In this document: in pieces, positions 56,601 to 64,000 of the stretch
How positions within the stretch are numbered: position 1 is the stretch's first letter
Layout: the number at the start of each line of letters is the position of its first letter
Assembly (NCBI RefSeq): GCF_900089495.1
Contig: NZ_LT605203.1
Span: forward strand, 1,486,796 to 1,550,795
Length of the DNA stretch: 64,000 bases
Origin: Thiomonas sp. X19
GTDB lineage: Bacteria > Pseudomonadota > Gammaproteobacteria > Burkholderiales > Burkholderiaceae_C
Direction: 5' to 3'
The notes under the pieces: generated by a model
Databases searched by the model: none
Told to the model about the DNA's origin: nothing
The model's input: the letters and a program-made list of their open reading frames with translations, nothing else
Made by a program: the position numbers and the translations under genes

Positions 56601-59600
56601 GCTGGATGGCTGCAATGACCAGGCGGCGATGTCGGCGCCGAGTCGGCGCACCAGTTCGTCGGCCTCGTTCAAGTAGATGTTGTAGAGCGGGATGGGGATG
56701 CGCAGATCGCCGACGACCTTGATGTTCTCGTCCGGAGTCGGCTGGGTGGGGCGATGGACGTCGAGCGTGTAGACCTGCGCCAGCGGTGCGTCAGGCGCAT
56801 GGGGGACATGCGGCGGCGACGTGGGCTGCGCAACATGGGCAGCGGTTTGTGCCGCGTCGTGTTGTTCCGCATTTGCGGCGCTGGGCGTGTCTGCGGCCTC
56901 GCCGGCAGCGTCGGGCCGATGGACGAAGGTCGATGCTTGCGGCGTGAGAAGATCGGTCGGCGCGGTCGAAGGTTGTGAATCGAAGCCGGGCGCGCCGGGG
57001 AACAGACGGTCGAAGGCCAGCGCATCAAGTTCCTGCATTTCAACCGTGGCAGAGGCTTCGCTTGCTGGCGTAGCGCTTGCATGCTCATGGCCGGCGGCGG
57101 GCTCCGCCGGCTTCACCGCCGGGGCCTCGGCAGCCGTGGGAGTGAAGTCGAGATCCAGGAGCGCGGCGTCAGGCAGGTGCAGATCGAGCGCCGGCAAGTC
57201 CAGGGGTTGCAGCTGCAGCGCAATGTCTACGGCTTGCTGCTCCGGCTGTTCAGGCGCGGTCCACGGCGTCAGCTCGAAGTTTGCCGATGCGTCGGTGAAA
57301 CCATTCGCCTCAGCGACGGGCATCGGCATGTGGGTCGCAGCCTGATCCTCGCCAGCATCATCCTCTTCAACAACTGGAGGTAAGCCTGTGGACCAAGTAT
57401 CGACAAAGTCGGGATCGGGAATCTCGACCTCGGGCATTCGTGCTTGTGCTTCAACCGGACTTGCGGCGCTGGCCATTGCCGTTGCCGCTGTCAGCGGCGC
57501 CGCAACCGCGGCGCCTTCCGCGGGCAGCCCGCGCAGACGGCGTGCTGCGGCGCAGATGGCGGTGCTCGAATGCTGCGCAGCCGTGCCCGTGCGCAGGGCG
57601 CGCGTCCAGGCGTCCAGCTCGGTCAAGGTGTGCTGCGCGAGTTCGAGCGCGGGTGTTGTGATGGGCAGTTGCTCCGCCAGCACCTGGTTGAAGACCTGTT
57701 CCAGCGCCCAGGCGGCTTCGCCGAAATCGGTGAGCCCGACCATGCGCGAGCTGCCCTTGAGTGTGTGGAAAGCGCGGCGCACCGCAGTGAGCGTGCCGTC
57801 GTCGGAAGGGTTGGTGGAGAGCTGGGCCACGCCAATCCGGCCTGCGGCGATGACTTCGTCAGCCTCCTCGAGAAAGATGTCGAGCAGGTCGTCGTCACCA
57901 TCTGCGCCACCAGGCTCTGTGGGGGCGTCGAAGCTTGGTGCGGCCGGCGCGTCGGGCGCCGCAGTGGCGGGTGTGACCGGTGTGGCCGTTGCAACGGGTG
58001 TGGCGGCATCTGCTGCCTGCGTCCACGGGGCGCGCAGCAGTTCGGCCGCGGCCGAGACATCTTGCCCCGAGCCGAGCAGTTCGCGTGCCTGCGCCAGCTT
58101 GGCTGACAGGGTGCTTTCTTGTGCCAGCGCAGCCTCCATGCGCAGACGCTCGAACTGGCCGGCAGCTTGCGCGGGGTCGAGCCCGTGGTCGAGCGCGTCG
58201 GCGAGTTGCGTCGCCTGGTGCTGCAAGTCCTGGTGCGTACTGGGCGGTGCGGTGTGCGGAGCGCTGGGAACGATGGCGCGCAATTCGCCGCTCTGCGCAT
58301 CGAAACTGAACAGGGATTTCGCCAGCTCGGGCTGGTACACCAGCATGTCGACAAGAAAACCCAGGGTGCCGATGTTCCCGGCGAGGCGATCGAACACGCC
58401 TCGGGGTTCGCGGGCCTGGTGCTCGTCCGGGGGACTGAGCATGAGGTCTTCAACCGTCTGGCGAATATGCCCCAGCGCCTGGGCCGCAACGTCCATGCCG
58501 AGCACGGACAGCACACCCCGCATTTGCGCCAGCAGCTTGGGCACGGGCGCGAGCTCCGACTGGGTGGCCGGATCGCGGAAATAGGCGTCAAGCAGGCGCT
58601 CGACGGTGCTCATGTCGTGGCGCAGCTCCTGCACCACCGTCCCCATCGTCTGGCTCTCGGACGACTTGCGGTAGAGCTCTTCCATCCATGGTGCGAAAGT
58701 GCCGGCGGCCACGCCTTCGGCGCTGCGGTCGAGTCGGCGAGCGAGTTCGCTGGCGCGCTGCAGGAATTCAGCATCGTCAGCCTGGAAATGGCCGAACGAG
58801 GCTTCCAGGAACAGCAGGGCGGTCGCCACCTCGATCACGCGCTCGGGAGTCAGCAGGTCGCGGCGCTCGGAGACGGCGCGCACCATGTGCTCGATGGTGG
58901 CGGTCAGGGACTCGGCGCCGGGGGCGATCTCGCGCAGCGCCTGTCCCAGCAACTGGGTGCCTTCCACCAACTTGCCGAGGCGGGTGAAATCTTCGTTGCT
59001 GAGCTGCGACCAACCCTCCTTGACCAGCCCGATACGCTTGCGCACTTGCTGGATGAGTGACGGATCGACCAGGCCGAAGTAGGTGCGCTGGTAGTCCACG
59101 ACCCCCGCAACGGGGAGACGCATGCGGGCCTGGATGGCGCTCAATGTTTCAACTTGCACGCCTTGCGCACGCGCCTTTGCCAGGGCCTGGCTGCAGAAAA
59201 AGAGCAGCTCATGGGCGAGGCGCCTGGATGGCTGCTGCTGCCCGGCCATGAGGCCCTTGAGCTGCAGATTGAGCCGGTTGCACAAGCGCTTGGCGTACAC
59301 GTCCACAGGCAGTAGGTCCAGGGCCAGAGCTTCAAGAAAGCCCTCGGCCAACCACCACAGGGCCTGCTCATGCCCGCTTGCGCTTGCCGCGGCGCGCCGC
59401 GCCACGGATTGCAGCGCGCGCGCCGTCTGAGGCAGATCACGCTGGCGCAGCAGGTCGAGCAGGGCACGCTCGTAGTTGGTGCGGTCGTTGGGCTGCAGCA
59501 TCGGGCTTGCCGCCGTGACATCAGGCAGATCGGGCCAGGTCCAGTCGATGTCCCAAAGATCGGCCGGATGGGCGGTCTCGCCACCCGCCAGTTCCATCAG

Positions 59601-60023
59601 GGCGCGGTATTGCTTGAACAACTTCAGCGCCGGTTCCCGCTTGCCGCCGCGCTGGGTTTCAAGGTAATCGAGGAGGGCGTACAGGCCGGATTCGAGCGTG
59701 GCCTGGACCGAGGTGTCGAAATCGGCCGGTTGTTCGATGAAACGGGTGAGCACCCGCTCCGCCGCCTGGGCCAGGCGCGCCGCCGAAAAATAGCCGAGCA
59801 GGTCGATGGCCCCCGCGGCTTGGTGCACCTGATGGCGCGCCTGCAGCAGATGACCCGCTGCGGGCTGGGCGTCGTCGCTCTGGGCCAAGCTGCGCAGTTG
59901 CAGTTGCTTGCGCACCGCAGCTTGCGCGGCGAGCAGGTTCTCGCGCACTTGCTCGATGACCCAGGCCAGGGGCCCCGGGTCCGGCTGCGGGGAGGGAAGC
60001 GGTGTCGAGACAGCGAGGTTCAT
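53616..60023 (-). CDS. chpA: Chemosensory hybrid histidine kinase ChpA (PilL), type IV pilus control
   Basis: This giant 2135-residue CheA-like kinase controls twitching motility. The N-terminal ~700 residues are helical with degenerate HPt-like segments. Three clear HPt domains follow, with phospho-His near 753 (AFHTLKGSSRMVGL), 1151 (LAHQLRGSSRTVGL) and 1364 (LLHTFKGSARMAG). Then come the dimerisation helices, a HATPase (HILRNAVAHGLE near 1691; GRGVGLDVVR), a CheW domain and a C-terminal receiver with phospho-Asp near 2061 (VVLTDIEMPRMDG). Pro/Ala-rich linkers separate the domains. It closes the pilGHIJ-chpA operon; P. aeruginosa ChpA (about 2470 residues) has more HPt-type domains. Confidence 0.94.
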   Translation of the reverse strand: MNLAVSTPLPSPQPDPGPLAWVIEQVRENLLAAQAAVRKQLQLRSLAQSDDAQPAAGHLLQARHQVHQAAGAIDLLGYFSAARLAQAAERVLTRFIEQPADFDTSVQATLESGLYALLDYLETQRGGKREPALKLFKQYRALMELAGGETAHPADLWDIDWTWPDLPDVTAASPMLQPNDRTNYERALLDLLRQRDLPQTARALQSVARRAAASASGHEQALWWLAEGFLEALALDLLPVDVYAKRLCNRLNLQLKGLMAGQQQPSRRLAHELLFFCSQALAKARAQGVQVETLSAIQARMRLPVAGVVDYQRTYFGLVDPSLIQQVRKRIGLVKEGWSQLSNEDFTRLGKLVEGTQLLGQALREIAPGAESLTATIEHMVRAVSERRDLLTPERVIEVATALLFLEASFGHFQADDAEFLQRASELARRLDRSAEGVAAGTFAPWMEELYRKSSESQTMGTVVQELRHDMSTVERLLDAYFRDPATQSELAPVPKLLAQMRGVLSVLGMDVAAQALGHIRQTVEDLMLSPPDEHQAREPRGVFDRLAGNIGTLGFLVDMLVYQPELAKSLFSFDAQSGELRAIVPSAPHTAPPSTHQDLQHQATQLADALDHGLDPAQAAGQFERLRMEAALAQESTLSAKLAQARELLGSGQDVSAAAELLRAPWTQAADAATPVATATPVTPATAAPDAPAAPSFDAPTEPGGADGDDDLLDIFLEEADEVIAAGRIGVAQLSTNPSDDGTLTAVRRAFHTLKGSSRMVGLTDFGEAAWALEQVFNQVLAEQLPITTPALELAQHTLTELDAWTRALRTGTAAQHSSTAICAAARRLRGLPAEGAAVAAPLTAATAMASAASPVEAQARMPEVEIPDPDFVDTWSTGLPPVVEEDDAGEDQAATHMPMPVAEANGFTDASANFELTPWTAPEQPEQQAVDIALQLQPLDLPALDLHLPDAALLDLDFTPTAAEAPAVKPAEPAAGHEHASATPASEASATVEMQELDALAFDRLFPGAPGFDSQPSTAPTDLLTPQASTFVHRPDAAGEAADTPSAANAEQHDAAQTAAHVAQPTSPPHVPHAPDAPLAQVYTLDVHRPTQPTPDENIKVVGDLRIPIPLYNIYLNEADELVRRLGADIAAWSLQPSSLVTEDVTALAHQLRGSSRTVGLQSVGQLAEQMEEALRLQHGHPAAFGSADVELLVQATEEIRRLLHQFAAGFLRPAQQDMVEALQALVHRMQHLGAQPKADAHEAGTAQSGDGADDGDSTAHADVEANVAVTKHAGDVAPIAASELAEALEELGSAVAPMAPSESTMTAAADPTQRDSIDPELFPIFEDEASELLPGLSAALRQWENNPRDLAAPKQAMRLLHTFKGSARMAGAMALGDQAHSLESDIEALLSLDTEALIESDLIELIARQDAMNTRFERLREASSRGEAELGEIHIEQGLQDEAVEQATAALHATSAAAAAQTSPPAAKVAAASTSNAPEGKAAPQPLAMTQAAPSAGRVAAQPVRVRAALLDRLVNQVGEVSIARSRLDNEFGLIRSSTRDLGDNLERLRTQVRDIELQADAQMAARAQSAREDGRDFDPLEFDRFTRFQELTRMMAESVNDLALVQTTLSRTLQSTDDNLARQARLTRELQRDLLRTRMVEFDSISERLYRTVRQAGKDAGKPVRLDILGGNIEIDRGVLDRMAGTFEHILRNAVAHGLESAAKREAAGKPAAGTITLKLRQEGSEVVVSIADDGAGLDYAAIERKARATGLLGSDETADEAHLRELIFRPGFSSMEQTSEIAGRGVGLDVVRTDTRALGGRVELESKPKLGSTFTLVLPLTTAVTQVVLLRAGTKVFAAPASLVDLVLRLKPADVAAAAARQQLLHAGQDLPFFWLGALTADSGASTEAPGRTIPIVLIRSAAQRLALQVDEVLGNQEVVVKNLGPQLSRVSGVAGISVLPNGNLVLIYNPVALAAVYGEQAVGLMAQAASAQTAAAPAPTAPSPSSSTPVLAGTAAPAVPAHAAGNTVLVVDDSITVRRVTQRFLSRNGYTVVLAKDGLDALEQLQGALPDVVLTDIEMPRMDGFDLTRNIRADERTRHLPVIMITSRIADKHRNYAQELGVNHYLGKPYSEDELLGLIRRYMAQTLLH

Positions 60024-60089
60024 GCCTTGGGGCGCGCAGGAAGAGGAGATCGTTGGACGGGCTGGAGTTGGCAGGCAGGATGCGGCGGA

Positions 60090-62261
60090 TCAGGCGATCT
60101 TGAAGCGTGACACGGATTCGCGCAGCGCCTCGGCCACGCGTGCCAGTTCGCCGACCAGGTCGGCGGTGGAGCGCGTGCCCTGGCTGGTCTGCTCGGTCAC
60201 GGCGAAGATGTGCTGGATGTTGCCGGCCACCTTGTTGGCCGACTGCGCTTCGGTCAGGGTCTGCTCGGAAATGCGCTGAATCAGCTCGGCAAGCTGGCGC
60301 GACACGCGGTCGATCTCGGACAACGCCGTGCCGGCGTTGTCCGAGAGCTTGGCGCCTTCCACCACGCCTTGCGTGCTCTTTTCCATGGCGGCCACGGCGT
60401 CTTGCGTATCGGTCTGAATCGCGCGCACCAGCGCCGAGATCTGCTTGGCGGCTTCGGCCGAGCGCTCGGCCAGGCGCTGCACTTCCTCGGCCACGACCGA
60501 GAAGCCACGGCCGGCATCGCCCGCGGAAGCAGCCTGAATGGCGGCGTTCAGCGCCAGCACGTTGGTCTGTTCGGTCAGGTCGGAAATCAGCTCGGTGATT
60601 TCGCCGATTTCCTGTGACGACTCGCCCAGGCGCTTGATGCGCTTGGAGGTGTCCTGGATCTGGGTGCGGATGGCGTTCATGCCGTCGATGGAATTGCGCA
60701 CCGCCTGCAGGCCCTGTTCGGCAGCGGTGAGTGACTGGCGCGCCACGTCGGATGACCGTTGCGCCTGCGCCGAGACGGCATTGATGCGCTCGGCCATATC
60801 CAGCACCGACTGGCCGGTTTCACGAATTTCCACCAGTTGCTGCTCGGAGGTCTTGAGCAGGTTGCCCGACGTGGTTTGCGCCCGTGATGAGGCGTAGCTC
60901 ACCTGGTCGGCGGTGGATTGCACTTGCGACACCAGATTGCGCAACTCCTCCACGGTGTAGTTCACCGAGTCGGCAATGGCGCCGGTGATGTCCTCGGTCA
61001 CGGTTGCCTGTTGGGTCAGGTCGCCTTCAGCCACGTTCTGCAGTTCGTTCATCAATCGCAAAATGGCCGACTGGTTGGCCTCGTTGGTGCGGCGGGCATC
61101 GAGCTCCTGGCGTTCGGCCAACTGGCGCTGCATCTCGGACTGGTTCGCGCGTTGACGCGTTTCCTGCACATACAGCTTGGCCAAACCAGCCAGCGCCAGC
61201 AGCGCCAGCACCCCCATCGCAATCAGGAATAACAGGGCCTGTGTGCTCACGCCGGCATGCGACGCGTATTCACTCTGCAAGGTTTGCAGCTTGGCCAGCA
61301 GCGGCACCGAGTCTTTCACCACCGAGGCTTGAGCAATGCGCGCGCTGCTCAAGCCCTGCAGATTGGACAGAATGCTGGTGGTGAGCTGGCGGGTCTCGCC
61401 GAAACGCTTCACCAGGTTTTGCAACTGGGCGCGCAGTTGCGGGGTTTTGGCGGCGGTCAGCTGCAGATTGGGGTCGCCATCGAGCAGGCCTTTGGACAAG
61501 TCGTTGAAGGTGTTCAGATCCTTGCCGAGGGCGAAAACAGCCTCGGGGCTGACGCCTTCGAAGGACAGAAATTCATTGGCTGATTTGCCGATGCGCTGGG
61601 TCAGCATATTGAGCTGGCTGGCCGCGGCGATATTGGGCGCCGGCGCGTTTTCCTGCAGCATCAGCGACGAGATGGTTTCGGTCGTTTCAAGCAGGCTGTC
61701 GGACTGCCGGTTCACGGCGCGCAAGGACTTGTTCGTTTGTGTCAGCACCGGTTCAAGCTTGACCACGGACAGCGCGTTCTTCACCATGCCGTCGACCAAG
61801 GGTTGAATCGCGGCCAGATCTGAACTGGCAGCTGGATTGCCACCGCCAAGCGCTTGGAAGTCGGTGCTCAAAGCATTGGCACCAGTCTTGAGTTCACCGA
61901 ATGAGCTCTCCGAGCCCAGCAAGGATGCACTGATGGATTTGGCGACAAGCTGCGACTGCATCATGGCGTCGCCCGTGGTATCCAACAACTTGGCCGAACT
62001 GGAGGCAACGCGCAAAGTCACGGCCAAGCCCAGGCCGACGAGGATCACGGCGACGATGAGCAGCAGGACCAGCACGCGTTGCTGCTGGGGCAAGGGCAGG
62101 TGGCCGATCACGGGAAGTGCGTTTTGCGTCTCCTGATGTGGACGCTGTTCTTGCATGTCCTGATCCATCTGGACGGTTGACGATATGGAGACGCTGGATT
62201 CGGCGATGGCCGTGGGGGCCTCGACGGGGTTTTTGGAACCGAACAGGGGAAACAGGGCCAT
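60090..62261 (-). CDS. pilJ: Type IV pilus methyl-accepting chemotaxis protein PilJ
   Basis: This is a 723-residue receptor of the Chp/Pil system. The first membrane span is at about 62-84 and the second at about 345-368; the periplasmic part between them is the PilJ-type sensor. The C-terminal coiled-coil ends in a conserved signalling tip with VVAEEVQRLAERSAEAAKQI, which docks PilI and ChpA. There is a long charged cytoplasmic tail before the first span. GGAG precedes the ATG. It lies between pilI and chpA in the expected order. Confidence 0.95.
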   Translation of the reverse strand: MALFPLFGSKNPVEAPTAIAESSVSISSTVQMDQDMQEQRPHQETQNALPVIGHLPLPQQQRVLVLLLIVAVILVGLGLAVTLRVASSSAKLLDTTGDAMMQSQLVAKSISASLLGSESSFGELKTGANALSTDFQALGGGNPAASSDLAAIQPLVDGMVKNALSVVKLEPVLTQTNKSLRAVNRQSDSLLETTETISSLMLQENAPAPNIAAASQLNMLTQRIGKSANEFLSFEGVSPEAVFALGKDLNTFNDLSKGLLDGDPNLQLTAAKTPQLRAQLQNLVKRFGETRQLTTSILSNLQGLSSARIAQASVVKDSVPLLAKLQTLQSEYASHAGVSTQALLFLIAMGVLALLALAGLAKLYVQETRQRANQSEMQRQLAERQELDARRTNEANQSAILRLMNELQNVAEGDLTQQATVTEDITGAIADSVNYTVEELRNLVSQVQSTADQVSYASSRAQTTSGNLLKTSEQQLVEIRETGQSVLDMAERINAVSAQAQRSSDVARQSLTAAEQGLQAVRNSIDGMNAIRTQIQDTSKRIKRLGESSQEIGEITELISDLTEQTNVLALNAAIQAASAGDAGRGFSVVAEEVQRLAERSAEAAKQISALVRAIQTDTQDAVAAMEKSTQGVVEGAKLSDNAGTALSEIDRVSRQLAELIQRISEQTLTEAQSANKVAGNIQHIFAVTEQTSQGTRSTADLVGELARVAEALRESVSRFKIA

Positions 62262-62360
62262 GGGAACTCCGGCGTTACGTCTAGTGTGAAATGTGAGCGG
62301 GGAAGGCAGTCGGGCAGTCAGTGGCGGTCAGTGCATGGGCGCGATGCAGAGCACCTCGCA

Positions 62361-62879
62361 CTAGACCACGGCAAGAAATCGGGGGTCATCCGCCAGCAAG
62401 GCCAGGTTCAGCTCGCGCCAGGTCAGCCCCGAGGCGTCGAGCAGTCCCGGGCCGAGCCAGGGCTCCGTGGCGGCGGGGGAGTGCTCGTCCATGACAAATT
62501 GTCCGGGGGTGCGCAAGCCGGCAAGTTGATCGACCAGGAGCACGGCGTTGATTTCGAGCTGGGGTGTGAACTGGATGTAGCGGCTTTGGGCATTGCTGCG
62601 CGGGCTGCTGGCGAGGCGCGCACCGAGAAAAGCCGCGAGGTCGACCACGCCGCACAACACGCCACGCAAGTTGACCAGGCCGGCGAACCAGGCTTGAGCA
62701 TGCGGCAAAAGCATGGGGGGCTCATAAGCCGAGATTTCGCCCGCTTGCGACAAGGGCAACAAGATGCGCTGCTGGCCAGCGACCACAGCCAGCCAGCGCG
62801 ACTCGCTCTGCGTCAACTGCGCGGCCTGCAGGCGCGATGCAAGCTGGCTCTGGAATTCGATCAGACTGCTGCGTGCCAT
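62361..62879 (-). CDS. pilI: CheW-like adaptor PilI
   Basis: This 172-residue CheW-domain protein links PilJ to ChpA. RWLAVVAGQQRILLPLSQAG, AWFAGLVNLRGVLCGVVDL and AVLLVDQLAGLR follow the CheW beta-barrel pattern, with the conserved NLRG turn. About 100 bases separate it from pilJ; that gap shows nothing notable. pilH precedes it by 39 bases. Confidence 0.93.
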   Translation of the reverse strand: MARSSLIEFQSQLASRLQAAQLTQSESRWLAVVAGQQRILLPLSQAGEISAYEPPMLLPHAQAWFAGLVNLRGVLCGVVDLAAFLGARLASSPRSNAQSRYIQFTPQLEINAVLLVDQLAGLRTPGQFVMDEHSPAATEPWLGPGLLDASGLTWRELNLALLADDPRFLAVV

Positions 62880-62918
62880 GTCTTGGACTGAGGGGCAAGG
62901 GCGTGTGGTGGGCGCGGC

Positions 62919-63284
62919 TCAGGACAGCGCCATGATCTTGCTCAACAGATCATGCGGGTCCACGGGCTTGGTGACGAAGTCGCGCGCGCCCTGGCGCATG
63001 GCCCAGAGTTTGTCGGTCTCCTGGTTCTTGCTGGTGCAGATGATGACCGGAACCTCGCTGAACGCCGGGTTGCGGGTGATTTGGCGCGTGAGCTGAAAGC
63101 CGTTCTGGCCCGGCATCACCACGTCCATCAGAATCAGATCGGGCTTGTCGGCGGCCAGCGCGCTCATCGCCTGCTCGCCGTTTTCGGCGGTGCTCACGGT
63201 GTAACCGTTCTTGCTCAGCAAATCGGATAGAAAATAAAGCTCAGTGCGGGAGTCGTCGACGACCAGAATTTTTTGGATGCTCAT
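62919..63284 (-). CDS. pilH: Response regulator PilH
   Basis: This 121-residue stand-alone CheY-like receiver has acidic residues in ILVVDDSRTEL, the phospho-Asp at 54 (LILMDVVMPGQNGF), the Thr/Ser switch CTSKNQ and Lys in FVTKPVDP. In P. aeruginosa PilH counters PilG, favouring retraction or cAMP decrease. Its ATG overlaps the pilG stop. Confidence 0.94.
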   Translation of the reverse strand: MSIQKILVVDDSRTELYFLSDLLSKNGYTVSTAENGEQAMSALAADKPDLILMDVVMPGQNGFQLTRQITRNPAFSEVPVIICTSKNQETDKLWAMRQGARDFVTKPVDPHDLLSKIMALS

Positions 63285-63691
63285 GGGTGTGCGGCGTTGG
63301 CGCCTGAGGGAGTGTTGCGATATTGATCGACCGCCTGGAGCAGTTGGTCTTTGGTGAAGGGTTTGGTGAGATAGGCCTCTGCGCCCACCATTTTGCCGCG
63401 AGCCTTGTCGAACACACCGTCCTTGGACGAAAGCATGATCACCGGGATGCCTGCATAGCGCGGGCTACGCTTGATGATGGCCACGGTCTGGTAACCGTCA
63501 AGGCGCGGCATCAGGATGTCGCAAAAGATCATGTCGGGCAGGGTGTCGTTGACTTTCGACAAGGCGTCGAATCCGTCTTCCGACAACAGCACCTGGTAGC
63601 CAGCCTGTTTGAGGAAAATTTCCGCGCTGCGGCGGATGGTGTTGCTGTCATCGACCACCAACACCTTGAATGAACCATTGGCCGTGCTCAA
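63281..63691 (-). CDS. pilG: Response regulator PilG
   Basis: This 136-residue CheY-like receiver is the first gene of the chemosensory operon. KVLVVDDSNTIRRSAEIFL is the N-terminal acid cluster; Asp58 in FCDILMPRLDGYQ is phosphorylated by ChpA; MLSSKDG and AYLTKPFTKDQLL complete the site. PilG drives pilus extension (through PilB and adenylate cyclase) in P. aeruginosa. It starts 87 bases after the rubredoxin stop. Confidence 0.95.
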   Translation of the reverse strand: MSTANGSFKVLVVDDSNTIRRSAEIFLKQAGYQVLLSEDGFDALSKVNDTLPDMIFCDILMPRLDGYQTVAIIKRSPRYAGIPVIMLSSKDGVFDKARGKMVGAEAYLTKPFTKDQLLQAVDQYRNTPSGANAAHP

Positions 63692-63778
63692 GCAGGGTCT
63701 CCAGAGAATATGCGGTGATGTGAATGCACAGAAAACCGCACGCAGGGGTCAAGACGTGCAGCTGCTTGAAGTTTGAAG

Positions 63779-63958
63779 CTAGATCTGCACCATTTCGAAG
63801 TCATCCTTGCGCGCCCCGCATTCCGGACAAGTCCAGTTCATCGGGATGTCTGCCCAGCGTGTGCCAGCGGCCAGGCCACTTTCTGCATGGCCTTCTTCTT
63901 CGCTATAAATAAAGCCGCAGATCAAGCACATCCAGGTTTTGTAGTCAGGTTGTGTCAC
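63779..63958 (-). CDS. Rubredoxin
   Basis: This small iron protein has a single Fe bound by four cysteines in CLICG and CPECG, with the typical TRWADIPMNWTCPECGARK block. It transfers single electrons. From the GTG at 63958 the product is 59 residues, the usual family length, and AGAGGG lies upstream. The ATG at 63991 would add 11 residues (MIESYARGRYA) and cannot be excluded, since its upstream region is near the window edge. Rubredoxin next to pilG is a conserved position in Burkholderiales without a known functional link. Confidence 0.92.
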   Translation of the reverse strand: MTQPDYKTWMCLICGFIYSEEEGHAESGLAAGTRWADIPMNWTCPECGARKDDFEMVQI

Positions 63959-64000
63959 AGCGTATCGCCCTCTGGCATAAGATTCAATCATTCTATGAAG

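Overview
The window looks like an uninterrupted piece of a GC-rich chromosome from a beta-proteobacterium of the order Burkholderiales. The evidence is gene order: maf / yceD-rpmF-plsX-fabHDG-acpP-fabF / rpoE-rseA-rseB-degP / lepA-lepB-rnc-era-recO-pdxJ-acpS-nagZ, accB-accC-prmA-DUF3426, and rubredoxin-pilGHIJ-chpA are layouts typical of that order. A sulfur- or metal-oxidising genus such as Thiomonas is possible, but that is a guess from general look. I see no rRNA, CRISPR array, insertion sequence or prophage.

Layout. 1-921: 3' part of rarA. 922-4871: livHMGF branched-chain amino acid ABC transporter without its binding protein, preceded by a hairpin leader. 4911-7253: a small monooxygenase-like protein and a ferredoxin-type reductase (minus), diverging from an SDR epimerase-like gene. 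7335-10472: RNase E with a long 5' region. 11128-13891: rluC, a HAD phosphatase and sppA. 13911-16195 (minus): an RsmI-like methyltransferase, maf and a split YeeE/YedE sulfur transporter. 16358-23022: yceD, L32 and the fatty-acid synthesis cluster. 23041-27435: a small membrane protein and the sigma-E envelope stress operon (rpoE-rseA-rseB-degP). 27436-27779: an AT-rich gap with a strong terminator and a possible small RNA. 27780-35822: lepA, lepB, a DUF4845 protein, rnc, era, recO, pdxJ, acpS and nagZ, many with start/stop overlaps. 35872-42382 (minus): DUF3426, prmA, accC, accB, aroQ, a TlpA-like thioredoxin and an unknown protein. 42483-47263: mpl, Fur-box feoAB and aroC. 47303-52022 (minus): tRNA-Arg(CCT), plsC, a zinc-site-less PyrC, pyrB, pyrR, ruvX and yqgE, with photolyase diverging at 52071. 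53616-63991 (minus): the Chp/Pil chemosensory system for twitching motility and a rubredoxin.

How the parts work together. The plsX-fab cluster supplies acyl-ACP; AccB/AccC supply malonyl-CoA; AcpS charges the ACP; PlsX and PlsC pass acyl groups to phospholipid. RpoE, RseA, RseB, DegP, LepB and SppA handle envelope protein quality. NagZ and Mpl are two steps of murein recycling. PilG/PilH/PilI/PilJ/ChpA form one signalling complex controlling type IV pili.

Most of the window is conserved housekeeping DNA. The points most worth following up are regulatory: a hairpin plus small ORF ahead of livH, a possible small RNA ahead of lepA, a terminator-like hairpin between accB and accC, several promoters placed so close to the start codon that the mRNAs should be leaderless, and a tRNA gene whose 5' end lies inside plsC. 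I did not find a convincing new multi-gene system.
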